Assembly (NCBI GenBank): GCA_021209875.1
Contig: JAGYVD010000009.1
Span: forward strand, 3,224,001-3,288,000
DNA: 64,000 bases
Source: Rosellinia necatrix
Taxonomy: Eukaryota > Ascomycota > Sordariomycetes > Xylariales > Xylariaceae
Direction: 5' to 3'
Both the position numbers and the translations under genes were made by a program. The notes beneath the pieces are model-generated. The model made no database searches. It was not told the origin of the DNA and was given only the letters and a program-made list of their open reading frames with translations. How positions within the stretch are numbered: position 1 is the first letter of the stretch; each line of letters opens with the position of its first letter. Below are positions 12,751-23,767 of this stretch, piece after piece.

Positions 12751-15376
12751 TCATCTATCGCGGTTCTCAACGCCGCTAGCTGGTTGTCTTGGCGGAGTAA
12801 ACAAGCGGTCTCGTATTAGGTTGGGGAGCATGCTCATCCAACCTCGTTGATGCGGCACGCGACGGGGCATCGGAAGGCCCTGCTCGAGATCGGTACCGTT
12901 TTCATCGCGTCGCGGGTCACTCGTAGAAGGGCCCGAGTCAGGGACCAGCATGTCCTCCTCATCAGTGTCATCTCGGTACGACTCGTAACGTGGACTGGAC
13001 GGCATGCCTCGAGCGAAGGACCTTACAACATCTCCCTTGCATATTGGGCAAGTTCGGCGTCGAGTGGTAAGCCACGGCGTTCTGCAGAGTTGGTAAGCTT
13101 TTGGCCCTCTACATGGTACAGTTTACACCGCGAACTTACATGCAATCTACGTGGAACTCATGCCCGCAGGGCAGACTCATGACTCTGCTTACGCCGTCAA
13201 CATATTCTTCGAGGCAGACGACACATTCTACTTGTCTTCCCATGTACTTCTTCCATTGGCTCGAGCCAGCTCGTTTTTCCTCTGCGCGTGGCGCCGGTGG
13301 CATTGATAGGGCGGCATTGACATCGAGTAAATCACCAGTCGAGGGAACACCCGTAGTGGTCCGTGAGCGGGGCCGTGACCTCGATGGGCCGTGCTGGTCT
13401 TGAAGCAAAGGGGTGGTAGGGGATGTACTTGTGGGGGATGGCAATCGTGGGGAGCGGCTAGGAGTAGATGTCACGGTATGATACGTCCGCACAGGCAGCC
13501 GCTCCACAATAGACTTGGGTGCTCGCCATCTGCGCCGTCGAATACGAGCACGCAGAATTAATAGGGCGTATACCACTGTGAGCGTGATGAGTGGACTTAT
13601 GACCAGAACTAAGAGCGTATCAAAGAATGGACTAGCTCCGCTCGTAGGGGTAACAACAACCCAAAGACCCTCACGTTCCGAAGGAGGGGGCGGCGCTCCA
13701 ATACCGCCCGGTTTGCTGATGAAAGGCGGTTCACCCGAGGCAGCCTCGTTCTCATTGCCCATGGCTTCTGCATCTCCGTCATCCCCAAATATCTTAGAGA
13801 TAAGACCGGGTCCTCCCGGTACGGCCGGCTTCCCCTTTGTGAGTCCTATCGCATCCTTGCCTTTGGCAGGCATGTGACTGGTCGCGTAATCAGCATTACT
13901 AGGTATGGTACCAGAGCGCCCTGGCCCGTCAAAATCGCTTTTATCGGGAAAATGTGCTTGCCCGAGTTTGGGTTGTGTTTGGGTCTTTTTGCCGGTATCT
14001 GGGGTTATGCCTTCTGATTTATCTATCCCGACTAGATCAGGGTCCCGCCAATCCTCTACGCCGATTTGGAAATCATCTTCCACAGGCTGCCGTGAATTTG
14101 AGGCCAATCCACTATTTCCCTTATTCTTAGAAGCCTGCTCTAGGTTGCTTTTGATATTCTTATCCTTCTCATCTGAAAAATCTTCGACTAGTACCCAATC
14201 CAGCTGGCCGGCCTTCGTGGGACCAGTCGAGTCCGAGGGCGGGGTTGCCTTTGCCTGAGAAGAACCACCGAATAATCGCGAAAACCATCGGGGTTTTGTC
14301 GACAATGATTCGGATTGGGGCTGCTTGAGCTGCGTAGCTTTCTCGCTTCGTAACGCTGCTATCGGTTTCACACCCTGAACAGAGGAGCCTGCTAAGGATG
14401 TCCCCTTACTTTTGCCCACTTTATCGTACTGGGCCTTTGGTAGAGGTTTGCCACTATCATCGGTAACCTCGTCGGTGAAACTTCCAGGCTGCATCATTAG
14501 GGAAAGTAGATAGGCCGTTGTTCTCGAGGTGAAAATAGACGGAATGGAAACATTTGACGTATCACCATGAGCGTACATCTGAATTAGAGGGCCGCCCCTC
14601 TGGTTATCCCCGACAATTAACCCAATGGCGCCTCGACGTTGTGCCCACTTGACTTTCTCGAGGAAGCCACACCCTCCTCGGCTTAGTAGAACGATTTTCC
14701 CAGCGATCTCAGCACCTTCCTGGATAGACTGTATGTCGGCGTGGCCAGAGCTAGAAGACCCCAATACGTCGTTTGTCAACCTTTGTGATTTATCCAAGTG
14801 TTGGTGGAGGTAGTCGTCCGTGCCATCATCGACTGGTTTCTTCTTGGGCTTGGATTCGGATTCGAAAGTAGAAGAGCGATCTACTGCCGGGGTCCTAGAC
14901 AGGCCTCGCTTCCACTTTTTGGATGGGAGGGACTCGGCGGTAGATGTAGACTTGCCCTGAACCTCTTTGAGCAGTGGTTTCAAAGCTGATATGGAGCTAC
15001 CATCGTTCCAACCCGGCACGTCACTACAACCCAACTCGCCCTCGCCCTCACCATCCGTAGTGGTCTCCTCCGAAAACCCGCTCCCGACCCATAACTGGCC
15101 ATTCAAGCCCTTAGCTGGCAGGGATGGACCAAAAGCGGCCGGTCGGGCAGCAAACGACGTGCTGTTGTCGTCGGCTATGGTAATAATAGCATTTGGCGGG
15201 AACAGCGTGAAGGGAGCTGAAAAGGAAAACAAGGATCTAAAGGCGGACTTTGGGGCCGTCGATCGCGGCGCGGACGCAGGAAGCACAGGTTGAGTGGCAG
15301 ACGTTATAGCGCGACATAGCAGGAAGAGGCAGGCGGCGGAAAAGAAGGCTAAGATGAAGATCCTCGGGGGCCGCAT
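12751..15376 (-). CDS. PA-TM-RING-H2 transmembrane E3 ubiquitin ligase
   Basis: Two exons, 13140-15376 and 12751-13081 (58-nt intron, phase 2), giving 855 aa. The order is: signal peptide or anchor (FILAFFSAACLFLLC, residues 7-21); a protease-associated domain, split, with IAGKIVLLSRGGCGFLEKVK at about 224-243 and LIQMYAHGDTSNVSIPSIF after it; a long disordered lumenal stretch; one TM helix at about 586-608 followed by a basic stop-transfer RARIRRRRWR; a Pro/Ser-rich cytosolic linker; and a RING-H2 domain at about 718-765 (CVVC, CGHEFHVDC, CPIC). The intron splits the RING after HVDC, so the upstream frame alone lacks the final zinc pair. The protein should sit in endosomal/vacuolar or Golgi membranes and ubiquitinate membrane cargo, as PA-TM-RING proteins do. 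The C-terminal tail after the RING is about 90 residues and disordered. Confidence 0.92.
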
Positions 15377-18300
15377 GGTCAGTCGGCAGATTGGGCGACG
15401 TGGGATACCGCGACCAAAAGGTAGACTGTATGTCGGCTGGTCGGCTGGTCGGCTGGCTGGCTCTGAGGACTACAGACAGCACCGGTGAAGCTGGCGGTTC
15501 AGCCCTAAACCTGTATTGGCGATCATCCGCGAAAGGTGAGTATCGATGTTATGCTAGCGGAAGCAGGGCACAGAGGCGGGGGAGGCCGATAGGTAGTGTA
15601 GCTTCAATCTAGATAGCTCCCAACTTGTTAGCTGCCCTAAAGTGGCGTGTGATGTAAGTACTCTCTCGCTCTCTGTTTCTCTCCCCTTTTCACTCCTAGG
15701 TATAAAAGGCACTGCAAAAGCCACCTGAATCCAATAAAGAGGGCTTAGAAGGCGGATGAAAGCTGAGGCGATTATTAGACTATCTAGGAAACGACGGAGG
15801 GATCTAACTAGGTGAAATGTGAAGGGGGGGAAGGGGAGAAGTGAAGAATGATGATGCTTCGGAGGTCGTGGTGGAGAGTAGACTACCTACAGGCTGCTAG
15901 AGGTGGGCGGGTGGAGTGTGGAGTGGAGTGATGTATGCGGAGACGAAGTCGAATGTCAGGCCCCCCTGATCAGGAAGTGCCTAACCTTCGCGGGTTAGAT
16001 ACATACGACTGGTTCTAATTTATGTGAGGTCAGTTGCGCCATTTAGACCCATAGTCTGCCCGTTGCGCCCCTCCCCCCCCCCACTAGTGCCATCAGTGCC
16101 ACCACCCACAACCCGTAACTACAAGTACATAACCACCCACGGCTCTCCTGAGTCTAGTGCACCCGACCGCCGGTAAATTGGGGGTTGACAGTCCACTGTA
16201 ACTTCTGACATTTTAGTCAGTTTCAGCCTCAGGATGATGTCCTTACCGGCTGTTCGGCATCGCAGCTCGAAGGCACGTGCGCTCTAACGTTAATCTCCTG
16301 CAGCTTTTAGCCACCAATCGACAACGTTTTATCGTTTTCATCCTCGCTCAAGGGGTTCCAAATCTTGAGGCCTAGGTAAGGACTAGGTACTAGGGTAAGA
16401 CATAACCCTACCCGTCGCAGCACCACAGCCATGATCGCTAGCGAGTTATTCGGGTTGACCCGATGGTCACAATTAGGTGCTTAGTCGATGTTTCCACGAA
16501 GCTAGCTATCATCGATTGGGTCCATCTTCAATCCACGGCCGATACCGACCTAGTGATATACCCAATAAGACACCCTAGTCTCGCCCTCTCTTAAACTCTG
16601 TGCGTGCCTTCTGGACGCAGCTACCATCAGTTTGCAGATGGGCGGGGGCCACAATAGCTCGAGATGTTCCAAACGACAGCCTCTTCCCGACGCGGCATCT
16701 AGAGAGATGCACTGGTCGTGACCTCAACAGAGCGTACTGCGACATCTCTTAGCCCCTGGCCAAAGCGCCGCCGAGACTTATATTATTCGCTGAAGTCCTT
16801 CGAAACATAATAAAGCCTTGCAAATGCGCGGGTGACTATCATCATAGAAGCCTTAATCAGTATACAGTACACGTGCCCCCTCTCCATAACTGTCGCCTCC
16901 CGAACCTGTCCTATGAGGGTATGAGCATCCCAGGCATCAATCATAGTTAAGGCGTTGGGGCCTGCTAGCTCAAACGCAAAACGTCCTCTCAACAATAATA
17001 CCACGCGGGCACAATTTATAGTCACCCAATCCTATTCCCTTCGTGCGGCTTGATCTTGACCATGTTGTCATGTGGCAGTGCCTCTATAACGAGATAACGG
17101 GTTGGTCATTCCGCGAAGCTGGCAAGAATAGGTGCGGTCAATTCAATGTACACTACTTTGGTCTCTTTCCCTATCCTATATCCTCCACTGGTATGCACTC
17201 CAAATTAGCATCGCACCGATTGCCAGCGTGTCCCTAAAATGGGACTCGAAGAGATTATCTGTGTCACCTACCCGCGCATAATGGAAGAGGCGATATGCAC
17301 TGGACAAAGGCGATCTCCTTCACAACGTCCCTGTGCAGGTTTTGAGGTGAATGCAAGCCGTGCATTCGAAAACCGAGTCTCGGGCTTTCTGGGCACCTTA
17401 GCTTACTCAAATAAGTATGTAGTCGTGCACGGGCTCGGACAAGTGCTTCTAGTTATCCGCATACACGAGAATTAAGCACTGGCAGCGATGTTTCAATGTG
17501 TTTACAGTGGAATTATAGACAAGCATGTTAGGTTTGGCCTCGAGATCCTGGGTAGCACATTGCAGAAGATTTTCATTTTATTAATATTATGTTCGGAAAC
17601 ATTCCGTCTTCGTAAAGCAGACCTCTGCCGAAGATATCATTTATATCACCTCAAGGCTCATTAGATTAAGGGGAGACATGATCATTAGATCTCGTATGTA
17701 TACGACACATGAGCAGGAGAGAGCCCTGAAATCTTGAGTCTCCCCGCCGACACCCCCTATTCTCGCACCAGGTGCTTGAGATATCATGCACGACCCGGCG
17801 CCTAAAAACAACAGTAGCTTGTTGTGGTGTATTAGTAGTGCCGGATCTTAGACCGGCATGCAAGGGTTGATCCGCGGATACCGAGACGGATTATTCAATC
17901 CCCACCACGCATGTAGAAAATGCCGCCTGTTCCCCGATTAAATTTGATCCTCTGGATATCGTTAGAATGACCGAGTTATGCCCAGCGCTCGATAGCCAGA
18001 CGCATGGCAATACAGCAGCCAAATGGTTCTCTCTCTCCGCACGGACTGCTCATGCCGAATTATGACGAATTATGGCGAATAAATAGTCGTCGTGAGGTTT
18101 CTCCTAAATCATGCTCGGTCCTAATACGCAGTTTGATTGGAGACACGCCGGTGGTTCTCCTATGTCGAGTCAACCTCGACACCCTGACAGTTTATACGAG
18201 TTACACCCAATCATCGGCCCTTAATCATGCATCTTCATGCCCGTAGCTCCCTCTTTAAAAAGCGCTGAAAGTAATATCCAATGAAGTCCCCTGTCGGAAT

Positions 18301-18637
18301 CGTCGGAGGGGGCGCAATGGGGGAACATGGCCCTCGTCCATACAGAGTCAGAGGTGGAAGTGGTTAGAGAGTGGAGATACTCAAGAACTCAACGGCCCCA
18401 AAGGCGTTGGGTGAGCGTTCACAAGTTGTTTGCATGCTACCAGAACCGTGATAGGCGACAACGGGACGCAAGATAGGGCCAGTCTCTTCTCGTAGCATCG
18501 CGCAAGCCGACGGCACCCGAAGCGATTACAGGCCAAACTCGGTCATAATGTTTCGTGTACGAAACATTATGGACGTCCAGCCCGGCTAGTTGTGCGAGAC
18601 AGTAGTAAGGCGCCATCCTAGGTTAAAACCATCAAGC
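15377..18637. other. Intergenic region, no gene recognised
   Basis: About 3.2 kb. The proximal part is the RING gene promoter, with a CT-rich stretch near 15661-15690. A plus-strand TATAAAA at about 15701 has no gene downstream. There is a C run near 16072-16082 and a perfect 12-bp inverted repeat at 18544-18571. ORFs are under 85 codons and featureless. Confidence 0.5.
18544..18571. repeat. Perfect inverted repeat (hairpin)
   Basis: Arms CATAATGTTTCG and CGAAACATTATG (12 bp each, no mismatch) around the loop TGTA. It lies 67-94 nt past the stop codon of the four-TM gene, so it may fall within that gene's 3' UTR. Confidence 0.8.
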
Positions 18638-19566
18638 TTATTTGACTGGTCTAGGATATGGCTGGACCAAAAATTTCTGATTCTCTGGTAATTCGGGATA
18701 AAATGCGCCGTCGCCGCTCAGGTCATGCGAGGGCCGTATGGGGTGGGGGAACTCTTGGAGGGGGATGGGCTGTTGATGGTGGTTTATATAGCTCTTAGGG
18801 TAGAGTGAGCTGTGTATTATGGCGGCGGTCGTGGGGTCGCTCAGATTTTGCTGGCGTAACGTTTGTACTATGAGTTCGACTTGGGCAGCGGTATGATATC
18901 TATGTGTGTCTATGGAGCCCATTATAAAGAGGGTGAAGCGGATGATGCTGGGACGCCATGTTAGCACTATCATGATGTCTCCGTGACAACGTTCACTCAC
19001 GCGAAGAGGCCCAGGAAGGATACCGCTGCTATGCTAACGGGCGTAACACCGGCGGGAACGTCAGACTGGTAATAAGGCGAGTAGTCCATGGGGATCGAAA
19101 TGGAGGTGAAGATGAGAGCAGCGATGTTCCCTCCGAGCAGGGCAAGCTCCACGCCGATGTGCCAACCCGGATGAAGACCGGGATTCCGCTTCCGGAGCAC
19201 GCTGAATGCCAATTCGGTCATGTCGAGGGCAGTGCCGATGATGGTCTAGGCAGCAGGTCAGTTACGGGTGGCCTGAGTATCTGTGGTCTGGGGTAGGGGT
19301 CGTCTGGGCGAGAACGATGCGGGCGGCCGGGTGGTATAACTAATGGGACGGCGGCAACATACAACAGGCAGAGCGAAGTAATAGAAGAGGTAATAGTAGG
19401 ACCCTCCGCTATCTCTGTATTCGTCCCAAGCCAAAAGGCGGAGGCTCTGGTTTACGGACAAGGCAATTGCGAGGATACTGACGACAAGAGAAATACACCG
19501 CAGGCGAAGCTTCGTGGCATTCCACCTCCCCCGGTGGTACGACCAGAAGTCGGCGATATTGTCCAT
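18638..19566 (-). CDS. Four-TM membrane protein of unknown function
   Basis: Three exons inferred at 19363-19566, 19001-19245 and 18638-18947 (introns 117 and 53 nt), giving 252 aa. The start MDNIADFWSYHRGRWNATKL is the only ATG giving a complete four-helix protein. Likely helices are at residues 24-43 (CISLVVSILAIALSVNQSL), 57-79 (YYYLFYYFALPVV then TIIGTALD), 97-118 (VELALLGGNIAALIFTSI) and about 134-160. A hydrophilic C-terminal tail of about 90 residues contains a His-rich and a Pro-rich part. The even helix number predicts both ends on the same side. The topology resembles small fungal MARVEL-like proteins, but no diagnostic motif is seen, so no function is assigned. Confidence 0.6.
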
Positions 19567-20035
19567 TGGCGAATATGAGCGGGTCGACAGCCTACATACA
19601 TACACTACGAGGAAAGGGAAAAGCGCAGTGAGTCGCGACACCGGGCGATGTAATAAGAAAGGGTGTCTGTGGCCGGGGGGCTGAAACGGACGATACGTCA
19701 CGGCGGTGGTCGCGGTGCCAAGAAGTACAGCCACGCGCCCTCGATGGAAGAGTCTACCTAGGTACCCAGTCAGAGTCTGGTCAGAGCCTGGGCCAGAGAG
19801 ACGCATCGCGTGCAGGCGCGCCCTGCATCCTGCATCCCGCCCCGGACCTGCTCTTTTGCGCTCAGCCAGTCCACCCACCAGAGTGTAGTGTACGCGTTAA
19901 GCGGCGGCACATTTGCAGAAGGCTTGTCGATCGCTTGCTCTTGCTTAGCCTTGGCCATCCAATGAGCAGCCAAGCTGTCGCTTTACAGCCCACCAATAAC
20001 CCATGTATATATGTGCATATGTATCTATCTACATA
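19567..20035. other. Intergenic, upstream of the four-TM gene
   Basis: Promoter region of the four-TM gene up to the left end of the transposon. The long minus frame reaching 19878 is the 5' extension of exon 1 and has no domain. Confidence 0.45.
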
Positions 20036-20075
20036 TAGTGGGTCAAATAAATTAAAGACCGGTTTTCCGATTTTG
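20036..20075 (+). repeat. Left terminal inverted repeat of the Tc1/mariner element
   Basis: Aligns with the reverse complement of 21415-21454 with scattered mismatches, several of them C/T as expected after RIP. Confidence 0.7.
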
Positions 20076-21414
20076 CGTTTTTTTGCGTTTTTAATTAAAC
20101 CACCCTATTGATTTTAACAATAGCTTTTGTTATTTTTAAAAGACTTAAGATTTTTAAAAAAAAGTATTTTTTTTATAAAAAAACTAAGATTGCAATTCTT
20201 TTTAATTTAAGTAATACTACAGGCATAATCATAAAAAACAAAGGAGTTCTATATAATACTGTACGTAGTATCGCTCGGCGATACTATATATAAAAGTTAA
20301 AAAAAACTTTACCTGGTCGCAGGCAACTATTTAAATTATCGGTTTAAAATAAAAAATATATTAATATATATATAAAAAGCAATTTTTTTATTTTATTTAA
20401 GTTGCTAGCCGAAAAAATTAGTAGTTATATTATACCGGCTACTGTTCTGGCCTACTTTTATGCGGCCGGCATTTAATATATTAAAGCATTTTAAAGGCTA
20501 AAACTAATATTTAAACATATTGCTGCACGGTTAAAATTTGCTAAATTATATATTAATAAGCCTATTAAATACTAAAAATACTAGGTTTTTTAAAACAAGT
20601 TAATAGTGCAGCGTAAGTAAGGCAAAAAAAAAAAGTAAGTGTTTTGCCGACAAATAAGCGAAAACTTTAAAATCCAACCCTTAATTTTACTTATATAGAT
20701 TTTAATTAATACTTTTTCGTAGGGCAAAAAATTGCTGTTAACATATATACAGCTTAAAACTAAGCTAACACGCTACGGGCAGATGTTTATAGCTATATTT
20801 AGTTAGAGAAAACATACTGCTTTTTAGAACTTATATAAAGACCTGGATTTACTGCGTGGCAGCATTAATAGCCGTTGTATTTTTAACGGACTTTAAAAAA
20901 TCTTATTAATAATCTATAAACCAGGCATTATATATGCTTAAAATAACGCATTTATATATACAGCCGGCGTAGTTTAAAATTAGCTGAGTTAGTAAGCTAA
21001 CAAGAACAAGGTTAAACTAGTAGTTTAGCCGGCATATTTACCCGACTTTAACTTAATCAAAAACTTTTAAAAACTATTTAAAAAATATATTTGCAAGCTT
21101 GAACCTAGCTTTTTTAATATGCTTTAAAACGCTGCAGCATTTAAATTGCTTTAAATAACCGCAGTTTAGGTATGGGAGGGCTTTAAAAATAAGTTATTAA
21201 AAACGCTGGTAGAGTTAATAAATTCGCAGATAAAAGCAGTAATTACAGCTAAAAAGTGGTATATGTACTACTAAGGCCTTTAAAATTTATATTATTTAAA
21301 AGCTAAACGTTTAATGTATTATATACAATTTTTACTATTTATTTTATTAACAATTGGTTATATTCTGAACAATTTAAATTCGAGGGTTAAAAATACAGAT
21401 GGCTGGTAGAAGGG

Positions 21415-21454
21415 GTCAAAAGTGGAACCGATCGTCATTTTTTTTGACCGACTG
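21415..21454 (-). repeat. Right terminal inverted repeat of the Tc1/mariner element
   Basis: Ends GACCGACTG next to a TA at 21455-21456. It is less AT-changed than the left end, so it may be closer to the original TIR. Confidence 0.7.
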
Positions 21455-22508
21455 TACACTACTTCTACTACTACTACCACTACCACTACACTACTGCTAC
21501 TAGTGTAGGTAGGTACTACGTTTGTGCTACTTGTACAAGTATGGTGCACTACACTCTTCTAAGCAAACATAAATAGAAAGATCGGCAATACCTATAACAA
21601 AAGGAGCAGCACGCGGGTTTGACCACGCCAACCTCGATAGATTAGCCATAGAGTTATAGTCAAGTGCCTACGTGCATACCTACCTAGGTACCTACTTATC
21701 CAGAGCATAGCTACAGTAATTGTAACATGGCTTACCTACAATGGCCAAGCTGACAAGCTGATAGGTAGTCACGGCACACGGCTATTCTCTCGTTCCGATA
21801 CGCCCACCATTCTCTACTACCCTAGGACGAAAGGGGCGTGATGAAGCGACGGGTTATCATGATTGGCGCCATGGTCTCGACCGGCCGACCTCCTCGTGTG
21901 TATCATGATGCCGGGGACCAGAATAAAGAATAGCCACATACATATACATACACACACAGACGCATTGCTCGCCCATCATCCTAACCACCTACCTCCCTGG
22001 GTGGGTACGCAGAGGTCACGGCTAGGCTAGGTACAATTAGGACCCCAACATCAATACGGCTTGCAATACAGCTTCAGGTATTTCTAAGCTAAACATAAGC
22101 GGGATGATTCCATGATTAAAGTGCATTTCGAGACTCTAGCAGCCCACTGCAAATTTCTATATTGTTACCTAGGTAGGTGGTTAGCGTCTCGTTTTGCCCT
22201 AGTAAGAAACTCTTCAGTTCGTTCTAGGAGTCCCTGAAAGTTTAACCTACCTAGGTATCTTGTTGCCTAGTAGGTACCTACTCTCCGTGGGTTACCTCCA
22301 TCTCGGCAAGCTAAGCTTCCCCCGTTCGGCACTCTAAAAGAGGTGTCGCTTACCTACCTGGTAGGTATCTACATGGGGTTAGGTATATCAATACGCCACT
22401 AACATGGCTAGTTAACCAATTAAAAAAAAAAAAAAAGCTGGGTATTACCACACTACACAGAATAAGGAACCGATTATAAAATAAAATAGGAATAAAAATA
22501 TGAAAGGT

Positions 22509-22513
22509 AAAAA
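22509..22513 (-). terminator. Pol III T-run terminator for tRNA-Ala
   Basis: First run of five T on the minus strand, 40 nt past the tRNA 3' end. If used, the primary transcript has an unusually long trailer that includes the extra T-arm-like sequence. Confidence 0.5.
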
Positions 22514-22533
22514 TTGGTGATGATGATATAGGG

Positions 22534-22544
22534 GGAATTGAACC
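22534..22544 (-). promoter_or_regulatory. Extra B-box-like / T-arm-like sequence beyond tRNA-Ala
   Basis: The minus strand reads GGTTCAATTCC, a good match to the Pol III B-box. It sits in a possible T-arm hairpin (GGAGG, loop, CCCCC with one mismatch), 9 nt past the tRNA end and before the terminator. Confidence 0.5.
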
Positions 22545-22552
22545 TCCGACAT

Positions 22553-22624
22553 TGGACTCGCGGGGAATCGAACCCCGGACCACTCCCATGCTAAGGGAGT
22601 ATTATACCACTAAACCACAAGCCC
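22553..22624 (-). tRNA. tRNA-Ala(AGC)
   Basis: 72 nt, intronless. The acceptor stem GGGCTTG pairs with CGAGTCC and includes G3:U70, the identity element of alanine tRNAs. D-arm GGTTTAGTGGTATAATAC; anticodon stem-loop CTCCC-TTAGCAT-GGGAG with AGC at positions 34-36; T-arm CCGGG-GTTCGAT-TCCCCG; discriminator A. The CCA is not encoded, as usual in eukaryotes. Confidence 0.96.
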
Positions 22625-23767
22625 GTGGTCATCCATATCACCTTTGCCCTCAAACAGACTTCAATACTCTCTGCGAACGAGTCGGGCCTGGCCTCACATG
22701 TTTCGACAAGCAGATTTACGTATGGCCGTAAGGTTGTGTCGATATGCTGCGTGCTGCGCCACCAGATTACCATTACCCCCCCGGTCTCAATAACGTCGAG
22801 TAGGAGGCAGGCACAAAGGGAAAGACCACTGACTAGGTAGGTACCTACCTAACGTGCAGGCTTGTTTCTATCAGCATATGGTATGTAAGATAGGGCGCGT
22901 GTCCGTCAAGACTAGGTGCCTAGGTGGCCGCCCGTAATATCAAGTTATTGCATACAGTAACCTTAGGTAGCTAATACCGCAAAGCTCGCGCCTGGAAGTG
23001 AGCAAGAGGGTGGCCACTTTAACGGTGCGGGAATACGAGCCTTCATGTTATTCAGAACACTGAGTAAGACACATGACAGATTTTAGCCTCCTGTTTTACT
23101 TGCAATGTGGGCAGGTAATAGCTAGTAATGGTTCCCAGCACACGCTAGGGTTTATTCACCCATGGTGCTAAAACGCAGGCTCATAATCAAGGGGCGTAGA
23201 CGTTCGTTTCCCCTCTAATGAGAGGTGGCTTTGAGGACATTGGCATTGCCATTCTGAACACTGGCTTGCTGTGTGCCGCACATCTAAACAAGCCTGATAT
23301 TCCTCTTGTTTGGGGTCTCTCTTGAATACGGGAGCATAACAGGAGAAGTTGAGACAAATGAACCGACTAGTATGAAAGTGACGAGCAAACATCTTCACTG
23401 GCAATGGTGATCGGGATCTAGGACGGACCGCTAATTATATGTAATTGGAATCTGCACTGCGCTCAACGGCGACTATAGCCTGTATAATGCCAAGGTCATA
23501 AATCCACTAGGATATAATAATACAATACCGGGTCGATATAAGACGAGACTGTTATAATATAGCCCAAGTCACGATATGAGAAGGCCTACCACAATCATGA
23601 ATATATCATCTCCAGTCACTCCATGAGGTATTGAAATAAGAACGTTTATCATAAAAAATCCCGGCCTCAACCGCCGTGATTTGTCTGTCGCAGGACACCC
23701 AAATGGCCCATCCCGGTGCCGCGAAGTCCTGTAGTGAAAGCCTACGCAAAATCGTTCCACCATTTGC
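22625..23767. other. Intergenic region, no gene recognised
   Basis: Contains a TAGGTACC cluster at about 22833-22851. The distal half is the 3' side of the PKA-type kinase. The ORFs are antisense shadows or short and without motifs. Confidence 0.5.

Larger units (their letters stand above)
20036..21454 (+). mobile_element. Tc1/mariner DNA transposon, RIP-degraded, with TIRs and TA duplication
   Basis: A sharply bounded AT-rich block of about 1.42 kb. Imperfect terminal inverted repeats start TAGTGGGTCAAA (20036) and, on the other strand, CAGTCGGTCAAA (from 21454), about 35-40 nt each. TA dinucleotides flank both ends (20034-20035 and 21455-21456), the target duplication expected of Tc1/mariner. 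One plus-strand frame reads NNAFIYTAGVV (about 20944), PAYLPDFNLIKNF (about 21035) and IKAVITAKKWYMYY (about 21230). These match the catalytic core and C-terminus of DDE transposases (QDNA-x-H, PDLNPIEN, RIxAVIxAKG). Many stops sit where Gln or Trp is expected (TAA/TAG for CAA/CAG/TGG), the signature of C-to-T change on both strands, that is RIP. The element is dead. Confidence 0.88.
21457..22552. other. Intergenic region with microsatellite and TAGGTACC clusters
   Basis: Starts with a CTA/CCA trinucleotide repeat at about 21461-21505, abutting the transposon. It then carries TAGGTACC-type clusters at about 21679-21700, 22166-22182, 22245-22280 and 22350-22371. Near the tRNA there are an A run (about 22422-22436) and AT-rich sequence. 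No gene seen. Confidence 0.6.

Noticed and set aside
15701..15707. Plus-strand TATAAAA box
   Set aside because: No plus-strand gene follows within 10 kb.
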